This document shows positions 1-13,300 of a DNA stretch of 64,000 bases, piece by piece. Numbering within the stretch: position 1 is the stretch's first letter; each line of letters opens with the position of its first letter. Location of the stretch: assembly GCA_963580455.1 (NCBI GenBank), contig OY756957.1, forward strand, positions 27,248,501-27,312,500, in the 5' to 3' direction. The stretch is from Euonymus europaeus (Eukaryota; Streptophyta; Magnoliopsida; Celastrales; Celastraceae). Under the pieces are notes generated by a model. It had not been told where the DNA came from. It saw only the letters and a list, made by a program, of their open reading frames with translations, and searched no databases. A program made the position numbers and the translations under genes.

Positions 1-110
1 ATGAAAAGAATGGACAAACCGACCCTTCTCTTCGAATAGCCAAGATTAGTGAGCAGAAAGGGATATTGGGTCCTGGTCCAGCTGATCTTCGTTTCGCAGA
101 GGCACTTTGA
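1..110 (+). CDS. C-terminal end of an unidentified protein (last exon, truncated by window edge)
   Basis: From base 3 a frame stays open to a TGA at 108-110 and encodes about 35 residues rich in charged and small residues (it contains AKISEQKGILGPGPADLRF). The composition is protein-like, and the AT-rich sequence after the stop looks like 3' UTR. I read it as the last exon of a plus-strand gene that begins left of the window. The exon start and phase cannot be seen, and I do not recognise the family. It could be a chance open frame, because only 36 codons are visible. Confidence 0.4.
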   Translation, partial: EKNGQTDPSLRIAKISEQKGILGPGPADLRFAEAL

Positions 111-1178
111 CCATCTGTTTGGAAGGAAGTGCAATGGGTAGAATTTAAGATGGCACAAGACGAGATTTGATGTTTGCCCTCATGTAAGTAATTAGGATAT
201 CCTTCTTTACAGGCGTAATTCATTGCCTCTTCCGCAGTTCCGCGAGTTGATTGACTTCTTCTTAACCTTATCTCTCCCCTTTTGGGGTCAAATTTTGAGC
301 AAGGGAAACTTTTTTTTTTTGGGCGGGTTTGTGGGTCGAGGGTGTGGTGTGGGTGTGGGCGGGAGAGGTGTGGCTGTCATACATGCCACATAGCTAAGAT
401 GTGATCCTCCGTGTTTAATAAGATTGGGCAATCCTCACACTAACAAACCAATTTTCTAGTGATGACTGATGAGTTAGTGTTGGACCATGACAGGGTGAAG
501 CTTCAGCTAACACCATCTCATCTCAATCGTTTGCTCGACATTTGGTGAAGATCAGTGCTCGAGACAAGCCTACGGTGTTGGTGGAATCCCCATTTGGGAA
601 TTAAACAATACAATGCTTAGCAAGTGCAAAAATATTTGGTGGTTTTCATTGCTTTAGGGGACTGAATGGAAAATGATTAAATTAAGCATCCATTTTGCAA
701 CATGCAAGGTCAAGTATACTCCTAAATTTAGGGCAGTATGGTTACTCAAAAGAGAGAGAAAACTTGTGCAGAACAACTATAAAAATACTAGATTTAGATG
801 AATTGCGGCCCGAACAAGCCATTCTATGAGAATTTAACCTAGAAGTAAATCGGAATCTTTATATGCCTACCACAAATATTCAGTGTTCTACACTGTAAAA
901 CATACTCTAATAATTCTAGGGGTTAATTTATCAATCAAGGAAGAAATTGGGGTGATATCTCAATTAGACATAAATTATTAAGAAATGAAAATAAAATTTT
1001 CTCGGATTCTGTAAAATTGTGGAATGACAACATGATTCGACAGGTGACGAATGATCCGGAGCGGTGAATTCGGCGTCGTTTTCTAGGTCTCTCCGTTGCT
1101 TCAAACCCAAAACCACTCTTTACAAACACCAACCCACAAGCCATCCAAGTGAAGAACACAGTTTCTCAACAGGAAACC
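111..1178. other. Intergenic region: 3' UTR of the left gene and promoter of the next gene
   Basis: No open frame in this stretch looks like a gene. A G/T-rich patch (GGGTGTGG-type) lies at about 320-375. The final 150 bases are less AT-rich and run into the start codon at 1179, as expected for a promoter and 5' UTR. No clear TATA box was found. Confidence 0.5.
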
Positions 1179-3247
1179 ATGTCTGATAACACCAAAGTCG
1201 CCTTGCCCGGAGAGGCGGACTCGAAGGATGCTCCCCACAAGCAGCTGCACAACTTGTTGTCACTGCTTCCGAAATTTGAACTCAAAATCCCTTTTCTTGA
1301 CCAACTGCTAAAACCTAAAGGCGATTCTGCTGTTAAGGTTGAATCTTTGGACGCTCAAAATGAGAAGAAAAGCCAGAAACCGGACATTGTTACGTTCCCG
1401 AACTCGCAGCCGACGGTTCCTCCTCCGTTGGACTTGGAGGTGGAAGAGACCGGGAGGACTTCCAACCCCGCCGTTCTCTGGCAGGTCTGCTTCTTCTCTT
1501 AGTTTCACATATATTTTAGAGTTTGTTTGTACTTGGTTATTCGGTTTCGTTCTTTTTTGGTCCGGTTGGAAGGGCATGGATTTAGGCTTTTAGGCTATTA
1601 ACTGACTTCCTTAAACTACTGAGCTGCGAGTTTTCATTAACCAGTTACTAGGGAAAACCATCCTGAGAAGTAAAGGAGAATTTTCCTGAAAATGTAAATT
1701 TTACAGGAGACGCATACTGTTGAAATATACACGGATTAGTTTGGTAGATTCGGTGAATATTTGGTATACTTAAACAAAATTTTGGATGAAACAACTGAAG
1801 TGGAGTTGATAGAAATATATAGTATTGGGTATTGCCTATCCATGAAAATTTATCATGCTTCTTCTGGGTTTAGTGACTATCCAGAATTCAATGATGAATG
1901 CTGTAGAGGGACTGGCTTGTTTTACTCTCTGAGTAGATAGAAGCATTGTGGCTGTTTTTCCTTGGATGGTGATGTGGTAGGGATAACTGGATAAGAAGAA
2001 TATAGACATGATTTGTGTACAATGGATTCTTGAATTTATATTACTGAGGAAATAATGTCAAATGATACTGGAATAAAATTGCCCGCCCTTTATTGCAATT
2101 GGATTATATTAATTTGTTGCTTCTATGGGAGGCTGGAGAAACTTATACCCTAATTGCCATTTGAGCTGCTAGAATTGGTAAATAGCCTATAGCCTTTTGC
2201 ATACTTATGATTGGTTGCATTCTTGATATTTTAATACCTAAGCAACACAATGTCGAGGCCAATGGTACTATGGTAGTATGGTACCGGGAGTAAAATGCAT
2301 CTAACCATTATAATTTTATGGAGGGTGAAACCATGGGTCTTACCCCTTTGATGTTGTTAGCCTCATCATTTGAAATACCAGGATACCCCTTCCTTTTGCA
2401 CGACTCATTTCATGCTTTTCTTTTTTATTTTTAGTCCTTGTATCCTGGAACGATTTTGACAGTGTTAATGATACCATGTGAAGTTACCATTTTGAGTTTT
2501 TGTGTGTTCTCATGATTGATAACATCCTAGCCATATGCCAATTCCCCCGAGATTTCGCTAGAACTTGTATTAGTTTATTGGTTGCATTTGATAACGGTGT
2601 GAAAACCAACTGTAAACAAAGTTCTTTATATTGACTGTGCTTCTCTTGCTATCATAATGTGTAAGCCGTGCATTCAGTTAGAACCTTATCTGCTGTAGTG
2701 AGATAATTTCATAGCGAAGGCCATAAGATTGCAAACCAATCAGAGAAAAATAAGTTTTTCCCCCATTCCCCGATGGTTGGTGAAGAGGTTGAAAAGCACA
2801 TGTAAATCTCAGAATATTGACTTTTGGTACCTTATTTTGTTGAGTTAAATTAGGGAGAAAACGGTTTTGGCAATTGCTTATGGAGCCCAGTTACTATAAC
2901 TGTCAGCTACTTCACACCTGCCTCCCTATTGTGGGACATTTTGCTCTCCCTTTAAGGAAGTTTTTCAATTTTTGTTATTTGCTCAATTACCAGCATCTAG
3001 CATTAATAAGACTACAAAGACTATCAATGTCAATTGCCATCTTCCCATGTATTTAATGTTGTGATAATTATTCTAAAAAAAATGTTATGATAATATTTTT
3101 CTTGTAATTAAAAGCTTCATATGCTTTTAGGTTTATGCCATTGGTGGTTTCTTTGTCCTGAAGTGGGCATGGGCAAGATGGAATGAGAGAAAGGAGAGAG
3201 CCAAGAAGGGTTCATCTGATGATAATCAGCCTCGTGAGGAGGATTAG
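1179..3247 (+). CDS. Small plant protein with one C-terminal membrane span, two exons
   Basis: Exon 1 is 1179-1484 and exon 2 is 3131-3247, joined in phase 0 (CAG|gtctgc ... ttttag|GTT). They give 140 residues. The first ATG in frame, MSDNTKVALPGEAD, is taken as the start. The N-terminal two thirds are polar, with a Leu-rich stretch (LHNLLSLLPKFELKIPFL) and a Pro-rich linker (TVPPPLDLEVEE). A hydrophobic span (VYAIGGFFVLKWAWARW) begins exactly at exon 2 and is followed by a basic and acidic tail (NERKERAKKG ... REED). This suggests a tail-anchored or single-span membrane protein, possibly of an organelle. I recognise the layout as a conserved plant small protein but cannot assign a function. 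The 1.6 kb intron shows nothing coding. The gene converges on the myotubularin gene. Confidence 0.72.
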
Positions 3248-4362
3248 TCCCCTGGAAAGTCTCAATCTGCAGCTGAAGATGAGTCGTAACTTTCAAGTCG
3301 TATTGTATATGGAAAGCAAACTTCTTTTCTGATACTCTTTTATACTTGGTGAATGCAAAGTTGGTTTTCCTAGTGAAAGAAATTTTTTTTCTCTCATCTT
3401 TTCTGACAGATGACACTTCTTGTCCGCAGCTATATACTGACTTTAACAGGTTTTATTTGTGACCTGATACTTGCATATGACATGGTTATTAATTAGAATT
3501 TCTAAATTTCATCTCATTGAGCATCTTAGAGCGTTTGTGGGACTCTGGGAGAACAATCCTTAGCATTTTGGTAAGTTCCAGGTTAATAACTATAGAAATA
3601 ATTTCCAGCATTATGGATGTGTAGTTGTTTACATTTGTCTTCCTACCTATCTTCTCATTCTCATTCTGTGCAATGGGGGCCTGCAGACCTCTGTTTATGT
3701 CCTTTATTTTACCCTGAATCCATGTGACGTGTAATAATCATTGAAAATACATAATGCCTTTCAACATCCAACACTTGCACAGATTTCACATGGATTAGAG
3801 CAGAATGAGGGTCATTTCACATGGATTAGGGTAGAATGAGGTTCATAAATTAGGAGTCGCCAATGAGATAAAATGCTAATCATTTGCTTAAGCAATGTCC
3901 CAAGGCTTTTCTTTAACAAAAAACAAGGATTTTATCATGACAGTATTGGCGCATACATTGAAGCCAGTAAGGGAATTACAAAGAATTGAGGTATCCAAAA
4001 TCTCCACACACATCTACAAAGGTTCAGGAAAGGAATGGTTGGTCATGGTTTACTTTAAAGGAAAACCCAATAATGTATGACCTGGACTATCATAGTATAA
4101 GAAAGTCTTGCTTCTATCATATCAAGCTTCTGTCTCCTCCTTCCTCAAAATCTCTTCGCTACAATGATCCACAGTTAAACTCTGTAGGCTGTACAAATTG
4201 TCCCGAGACCCAACCAAAATAATAGGGCCAATTTCTATGTTCTGCCTCCATGTTCCTTTGATGTGAAGGTTCTGTTGAAATAAACCTTTGTAGCTTTGAG
4301 CTCTAATCTCTTTCAAGAAAAACTCTTATCAATGGCAAAATCCAGCAACTCATATTATCAAT
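3248..4362. other. Intergenic region between convergent genes
   Basis: This 1.1 kb lies between two stop codons facing each other and must hold both 3' UTRs. It contains a short tandem repeat at 3783-3844 (listed separately). Small open frames around 3895-4222 have no family-like composition and are not called genes. Confidence 0.55.
3783..3844. repeat. 31-bp tandem duplication
   Basis: Two adjacent 31-bp units, 3783-3813 and 3814-3844, begin ATTTCACATGGATTAG and differ at only three positions. They are noncoding, in the 3' region between convergent genes. Confidence 0.85.
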
Positions 4363-7300
4363 TCATTCAGACTCAAAATAACTGTCATAAATAGAAAGCC
4401 GATCAAACGCATCAAAATTTGCCCTTATTCCAACAAATTGGCTCCTTAGCTGAGCACAATCAGCATCTGGCCATCTGCAGCCTCCATCCCGTGTGTGGAA
4501 TGGGCATAAAGTTTCACACATCCGACCAATCGAATTCTCATCCTCCATCAAAGTAATTGAAACAGAGAGATCTGGTTTCTCATCACCCTGCACGTCACCA
4601 TCTGATTCCCTTGTTGAATGAGAATAATCAGACTTCTGTGGAGTTTCTGCCGTGTTGCTTTCAATGCCAACAGTACAATCACCACTACCTGAAAAGCGAA
4701 CCTTGCACCCTAGGGACTCTACAGCTCTCTTTATGGCTTCATTTTCCTTGCTAGCCTTTTTGGCCAAGTACAAAGCTGAGCTACTAATCTTCTTTTCATT
4801 TCGTAAATCCACAGCTAATGATTCCATGGCAACCGCTGTTTCTTTGGCTTTTCTTTCTGCTACTTCTTTTGCCTGAAAGCAGGTTTTAAACAACAAAAAT
4901 GAATCTAGTGTTAGACTTTGTGATTAAAAAATAAAGCAAAATTACAATGGCAGTCCATTGTCACATTATAACCTAATGCAAGAAATCTTGGATCCTTTGT
5001 CAAAACAAGAATGGATTCATGAGGAGGTCCATCATCAGATGGAATACAGCATTGACTTCCCAATTTAACCATTACAATAGATGTTCTTTGGGTTGGCTTT
5101 TAGATGTTGGGCTTTTTCTTTTCGTCCCATGATGAGAGGGAAGGGGGAGGGAGGTCAATAGCCAGACAAGTGAGGTTTTGTTACCTTCTGCTGTTCAGAA
5201 AATTTTATAGCCATGCGTCTACATTGAGCTTCAAGCTCGCCGGCTTGGGCTTCCGAGGGACAAGCCCATCGTAGATGAAATTGAGGCCACAAAGTTGGGG
5301 CTAAAGCTGCAGCTGGAGGTAATAATGGACCGTCATTCCTAGATGGATCATAGAAGAGGTTATAATGCATTTGAGAACTTCCTTCAGAAAGCCTCAAATG
5401 AGCCAAGTATGCCCACAAGCATCCACAAGCTTCAGAAACACCACATTGCTGCCTCTCCTTCTCACTGAAAATTCACATTTAAGAACTCAAAAACAGAAGA
5501 AATTGAATATTTATTAGGCACAAAAAAGTCTAGAAGACAGAAAATACAGACATTACAGGAGGGCATATCAATGATATAAAAGAAATTCTATGAAGTGGCC
5601 GTCACATATAATAATTTTATATAGGTGAGGATGCCCACAAAACTAGTTTCCAGGAAACGTGAATTTGATGCACAGTTCCTAATGAAAACATCAACTTAAG
5701 GGAAAAGCAAGAAGTAGATCGATTAGCAAAATTATAAAAAATGACAATGATAACAAGAGGAGAAGCACAAACTAAGATTTTTATTAAGAATCCAGTGTTC
5801 AGATGCAACAATTATGAGACAACCATAGTGATAGAAAATTATCAGGATAAAAATATGAAAAGAGAAGCAGATAAATTAGTCCAAGAGTTTTGAGAAAAAT
5901 TATTCGAGGACTCCTGCTTTCATGCTAGCACGTCAAGTCCATAAGCAGGATTTCTGCAAAGTTCATCAAGGACGATCCCACCACCCTCTATGGTAGTACT
6001 TCTTTTCAAAAATCCTAGTACAATTTAAGAGCTGTTCATTGAGGACACTTCTACCATCCTGGTAGCATGTCTAGTACGAAAATTCAATACCAAACAATAG
6101 TTTGTCAGGTATGCACTTTCCATTAAGGCAGTACATTGAGTATGTAAGTCCAATATCACAAACAAATCATCAAGAATTCCCTTTACTTTGGGGTACTAAT
6201 ATAAAATCGTATTTCCATCCAGAAACCATTCGTAGTGACTGGTGAGCAGCTATGTCTTCATGATAGTACATCAAGGCCATTAATAACAATTTAGTCAGTT
6301 CATCAAAACGTGTTGGGATTTTCCGCTTCAGGGAAATTTGTGGAGCGTGCTTTGATCGACTCTTAATGTAAAGCATATTAAAATTTCACTCTCTTGCTTA
6401 GCCATATTTCAGATCACGTTCATGCATATCCATCATATCATATTTGGAAACAGAATTGACAGCATAAGCCCACTTTTGGTCGTGGTTGCAAGATAACAAG
6501 TTTACAGCTATGTCTAAAACATTTTTGCCTTCTTTGATTCATGGATTGTGTTTCCATTAATTGAAAAAACAAGATCATCGTTATGACAGCAGGGAGAGGC
6601 CCTTCCTGATGCACAATGCCCAAGAAACAAGAATAGTATACCATTGTCCTGCCCTTCTTCTGGAGTTTATCAATAATTATCATTAGAATTCTGGAGTTTA
6701 GAAATTGAAAAGAAGATGATGAAAAGGTGGCAACTCTTATCAGGAAATTGATCCTTTACAAACCCGTTATTTCCTAGGAGAATTTTACAGGACGAGTAAA
6801 CTCAATATTCCATTCTTAAAAGGTCATTCAATTCAACCTATCGCTTTGTTTGATGCCCAGATGAACGTAACAATTTTGATATCTAGGGAAAACCACATTC
6901 CAACTAAAATATCTGTATGCCAGTGCTTTGTGGATGGACAATGTCACTCAAATAACACAGTATCCAGAATTATTGCAAAGAGAGATCAAACTAGAGGTGT
7001 GATTTATGAAGCAAAGTGAATATATCAAATTAATTACCTATTGCAAAAGAAGTTCCCAAAACGGCAGGAGAGCACACAATCCAAGAAATCCACCAAGAAA
7101 GCCTGAATTATCATATGGAAGAAAAGTCAGCAACCTATTCTTCTCCAACCATAACATCAATTGAAATAACCGAAAAAGAAAGAAAAATAACAATGTCCAT
7201 TTCACGTGTATATTCATAAAATAATAAACCTTATATATGAGAAAGAAATGAGTTTATATGGCAGAAGAAACATACCGAGGAGAATTCAAATGCAAAAGGA

Positions 7301-10300
7301 TACATCCGCAACAGTTGTGAAACACAATCAACCCACTGCACAATAGTCACATGGGTCACTAGATAGATACCAAAAACTGGCACTCAATGAGCATTGAATC
7401 AAAAATCATCTTCGAAGGGGGCATCAAGCCTTGAAATAAAATATTGAAAACAAGCCAAGGTGAAAAGGCTTAGATAAAATCTAGTTCTAGGCACAAAAAG
7501 TCGTTAAAACCTCAACTTGCCACATTTGGAATTTGTTTCAGAACCCTGAATCTCACAATGAGATCTTTCGATTAAGAACCAAATTATGTGATAATACGCA
7601 CAGAAAATGACCTCAATTCCTAGGATGAGAGAAATTATTTCCATTTGTCATTAACACTATCTCAGTAAAGAGTTGTTCAATCATGTGTAACCCTCTTACA
7701 TAACTTTAATGTGAAGCATAAAATTTTAATGTGAAAACATTGCTTGACAGCAAGGATGAGAAAATTATCCAAAAAGACACTGATGAAGTCACTAAGAAAG
7801 TTTTGCATCGAAAATTCTGGCTAACAAGATTAGCTTACAACTTAGTTGTGGGTTCTAAAAACAGGGAAATGTCCCCTGAATGTTACCTCAAAAGAACTTG
7901 AAACGTTTCAGTATGCAGATCAACCAATAAATTCATCCCTACCAGCCAACAAATGAATTCACAGTATTGCCAACTCATTCCCCCATTCTTTGAAAGATCA
8001 AATTGTTGCCCCGTACTATGAAAGAGGGTCTGTGGCACAAGGGCACTAACCTGAGCAGCATTTTGAGGCCTTACCAAGCCATTTCAGAATTGCCTGGTAT
8101 GTCACATAACAGCAGAATGCCAACGCAGTTACTATTGTTTCTTATTTTAACCTTTAGAGAATAGGCGGGATTTCTTGAGACTGGGTAAAATCCCTTTTGA
8201 GTTTGCATGTTATAGAAGCTTTTGGCTTTGACAAAAACCCATAAAAGAATCCCTATTTTGGGTCAATGACACCATGGACATGATGACTAAGGAATCAGTT
8301 CTAGAAATGAAAATTTCAAGAGTGCCTGTATCATGATGAAGATACGGACAAAATGACATAAGTTTAATATAAAGAGAGCACTCTCAGAAAATAAATCTGA
8401 TCACCTGCAAGAATATGGGAGAATAGTTATTCTGAGCATGAGATGAATTTGGAACTTGAGATGTGTATGACCCTGATGACTGGTGCATGGGTGATGATGG
8501 GAAATTCCCAGTTGAAGACTGCCTCGACAATTCAAGAGGCTTGTTCCCGCCTCCAGATATTGTTGGCATTCCCAAGCGGTCTGAACATGGATGCCCAAAG
8601 GCTAGCCAATCTTTCTCAACAAGTGCCTGAATCAACATAAAGATTCCGGAAAAACATGAACCACAGGTCCGCATCAAACAAATTACTGAGAATAAACTAA
8701 AATACTTATCAAGATATAATAGGTACATCATGCGAAGAGGCTATTGTGAGGGAGATGTCTATATCCAAACTAACGTTAGAAACTGATAGTGATAGCACAG
8801 CAAGAGTAAACCAAACAGAATAAATAGATGAATGGGATAAACTTCAAATGCCAAAAATAGAAGGATAAAAGAGTCATTAACTTTGGAGACAAGTGAAAGA
8901 TTACGGTATATATTAGATGGCAGATATTTATGATGTTCTTGCCATAAAAATAAGAAAGGGGCTTTTCGATGAAAAAATGAGGTATATTTCAAGCAAAACA
9001 TTAATCCAGTGCATACCTGAAACCCAGTAAATGTTCGGTAGAAGGGATCAAGTAACAAACTGGCAAGTGAAATCAACTGAGTCGTTCTATCCCACCCATC
9101 ACTGCATATATCATCCACGGGATACGTGAAAACTTGAGAGGTGTAAAAGGGAAACTTAAAGAGCAAAAGTGCCCATTTTGTAACCAAATATTAAGGAGGA
9201 AAAAGAGCTATTAATGCTTCATGTAACACTGGGACTCAAATTTAAGACCCATATAAAATTTATGCTAGCAGGGGGAGCAGTGAAAGACGGAAATAGGAGA
9301 GTGACAAAATCCAAATGATATGTAAAAAATAATTTTTCCTCAGCTCAACCATACATTGTTCATGCAGAAGTTGTAAATAAGCTTTTTATATTTTTCCATG
9401 TCCAATAAAATAGTACTTGCACGAATTGAACAACCTTACTACATGAAGAAATTTTGCAGATTCACATGTTAAATACATGCCCCAGCAACAATCATGCACA
9501 AAAAATTGATTTGATCAACGAATACGATCAAATGAACAATTCAATCCAGTGCTGCCACAGGTAAGAAAGACCTTTAACCTAGGAACTCTTCACAAATGAA
9601 ATGAACCATTTCTCCTCAAACCTTATCACAGGCCTTCTACAAATTGATAAAAACTAAGTGAACATATATTTCTTTCGATAATTTTCTATAGATTTCCTCC
9701 AGTAGAATGTAGCTTTCATGAATCATGATGGACTGACTTGGCATAAAACCATAATGGTTTCCTACAACCATTGCTACTAACATTCAGCCTCAGTGCCTCA
9801 CTCATGGACAGAGCAACCATACTGATTTTTTCTGAATTTTTTTAAACTACGTATAAAATATAAATTAGATATTATCATAATATGATAATATTAATATTTA
9901 GTAAGTTAGTCTAGCAATGTACAATGAAATATTAATTGTACTTATTTTCGTCATTAACTAGTGATCTATGTAGTTACTTTAATATTTTACAATTAATTAT
10001 TAAAACTAGAAACTGTACAAGATGTTTTCAACAAGCGAGTATACAGTCCTAAAAATAAATTTACGTATAACTAATACATAATTGAACTAATTATAGCTAA
10101 ATTCTACTTACTCTACTACTTCATGATTACTCATTAATCATTAAAACTAGGGATGGTGAGAAATTTTTTCATTTTTCTTGTTCTCAAGTCATTTTTTAGT
10201 AATATAAAATTATGTATATAATTCAATTAAAATGGTTATAGTCTTGCAGACCAAGTTATATTTACAGAACTGGATGTTAACAAATGGCATATAAATAGCC

Positions 10301-13300
10301 TAAAAAAAATCTCGGGGGTAGCAACCCACAGTGCCCCCTCGATCCCGGATTCGGGCTACGTCTCTGGCTTCGCTCAATAGACTAGGAAAGACTGTCTGAA
10401 GGATCTCAAAAACATTTACATAAATTCTTTGTGGGATTGGAATTTTCCAATAGTGAGAAAATGTAATATGAGCTAACCAAAATCCATGAAAAAAAAATGC
10501 AAAATTAGAATGAGGAAGAAAAATATAATGTGATGTAGGTCTATTATTTATTCCTTAACAAATATCATCCACTTTCAAATTTGTGTAGGAGTTGTAGTTC
10601 CAATTTTTAATAGAGTTGTTAGTTCTGCAGCTCTGGGAGAAAACTCCATAATTCAATTAAGGATCAAATCAAGGGAGAGTGATGCTTATAATTTTTGGCT
10701 CACAAGTCGCAATAAAGCTAAGTCACTGATCGAGTAACTAGTAGTTGTATCTATTCTCGCCTCCATATGGAATATCATGATTACCTATGAGTGTGACTAC
10801 ATCTGCTCATATATGATGTTTAGACATAGAATCTAGTTCTTGTGATGGACAGAGACAGGTGTTCTTATTTTACAATTGGAGGGACAATTGCTTCTATAAG
10901 GATCAGAGAGTAAGATGCCACATTCTCCTTTTTAGATGCTTCAACTGTGGTAGTATGGATAAAAGGTTCAAAATGGTGAATTGAGTTAGAGTATATCAAT
11001 TATCCAGTGGCCCTTTTTTTCCAGTCTTAAAATAAATTTAAAAAACAAAACCTCAAAACTATAAAAAGAAAACTGGTGCTAACAATTATATACTGCATGA
11101 TTGTACGCTGGCAAGAATAAATATAAAAATGAATGAGTTCAAAGTCAAACCAAAGGTTGCGTCTTCTTACAGAAAACGATTGTATTAGTAAGAAATTGAA
11201 AGGAAGAAGGTTGATATACGGAGCACCCTTATTCAAATGAATTTCCATTCTATTAAGTAGGCAGTAGACTGAAATTTTAGTGTCATGGTTAATTTATCAC
11301 AATGATTTGAAAATGCGAACCAAATATTATATCCTGACCTGCAATGTACAAGCACAGAGGCTGATTCCAGTGCAACTCGTGCAGCAATCCAAGCTGAACC
11401 AGCCAAGACACTCTGAACATGTATTAACCAGCCACTGTCCCCAAGTGTTGACACCGAGGCAGACATACTGCTCAGATTTCCCCCACCCCAAGTCCAACCA
11501 CCATGTCTCTGACAATACAACAGAATTAATCCATCAAATAAAACGATGGTTTTTATGTTTTAGTTCAGTGCTTTAGAAATACTTCCAAGATTCAACATCC
11601 CATCACCTTTTATCAGGTGACTGGTGAGTAAACATGCCCGAAAAGCTTATTCATTATTATAGGACCAGAAAATGAGATATTCATCATTTATCTAATAACA
11701 TTAAGACACAATCAACACCACCTTTTTGGGAAGATCAATATAAAGTTGAAGTCCAATATTTCAAACAAAGAAAATAGTATCATTTCATATTTTGGGAAAG
11801 AAAAAAGGTATGAAGAACAACAAAGTTAAAAAAATATTATTTAACCCATAAGCGAGGTCCAGAGATAATTGCATAATACATATTAGATCTATTGGACTTC
11901 TAACAAATGAAAACATCTAAAGACTAAGGAGATTTGATTTCTGCTTTTAGCGCAGCTAATTCATCATGATGCCTTCTTACACTATTGCTCAGGGAAATTC
12001 TAATGGTGATGATCATAAATACAGCTCCAAAAAACATCATCTATTTCACAGGAAGAGAACTTTTTTAACTCTATTTTTACAAGCATAAAATATAGAAGAC
12101 ATTGATTACAATTTTTTCTCCAATAATTAATGTTAAAGAGCAAGTAATCCACGACGGAAGGTGATAATAAGAAGATGACTAGTGTTGGAAGCATTCTACA
12201 AACAGCAGATTGAGGGTCATATTAACTACAGATTTAAGTGTGACCAACTTTACTTCAGAGAAAGCATTTGGAGAGTAGAGAACCTACAAAGACAACTATC
12301 ATGTTGAAAGCAGCTTTTTCTAGTACCTTAAACTATCATATTATAGCGAAATGGATTATGGAATTTGTCATCATACACCAATTCAAGTAGTAAAGCTTAT
12401 CCACGAGATCAATTGTTGCAGCTCAGAGAAACTAAAGAACAAATATGAACTGAAAAAATTTAAAACTCACCAAGAATGATGACCTGCCATCGGACGAAGT
12501 GGTACCATAAGTATCCAAATAGTCTCTAAGACGAGAAAAACTCTCCCTCATAGCATGTATGTTGTCTATCCCAAAGAAAACTATCTGATGAACAAGTAAC
12601 ACAACAAAACTTGCACCCCTTTAAGTAAACAATATTATGTCCGTCCAAGTGATACTTAACTACACAACTCAAAAACCTTCTACAGACCTCCGATTGAAAA
12701 TAGTTCGAAGATGACTCTGAACCACCTCCCATAGCACCATTCGCTAAAGCATTTTTTCTTGGTCTTGCATCCGCAATGTAAAGCTTCCTGCAAGGAAACA
12801 AATTTAATGTGATATACAAACCTTTCATAAAAATAACTGACTCAACAAATCCAGTGCATTAAGGAAAAAAAGAGACAAAACAGATAGTTTCTGATACAAA
12901 TAGAAGGAAAGACAAATTAGGAATATCTCTCGCAGAAGTAGCATATAAGAGAGCATCCTAGTTATAATAGTCAATTCGAGTACGTTTGCGCATGTTAAAA
13001 AACGCTTCTTTTTAGGCTAATGCACAGACAGTACTTAAAATGGCATTTGGCTGACATAAAAACTGCAGTAAGACCGCAACAATGGTGCACAAAAATGGAA
13101 GCAGTATCGAGGTGCTTCACATGTCCGTTAACGCTGCAGCCTATAGAAAACATAGACCACATTTTCGTCTTTAATGAAATTGCCTTTTCTTCCCTATATG
13201 CCCTTGTGTTAATTCATAATGACTAAAATACTAGATATTGTTCCTCCATACCGTCACCAATCAGACAGAAGGCAAGGCTACATTCACCCACTTCCTCCTT

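Noticed and set aside
1308..1577. Minus-strand and second plus-strand frames over the small membrane protein exon
   Set aside because: They shadow exon 1; only the 1179 frame continues in phase into a membrane-spanning exon.
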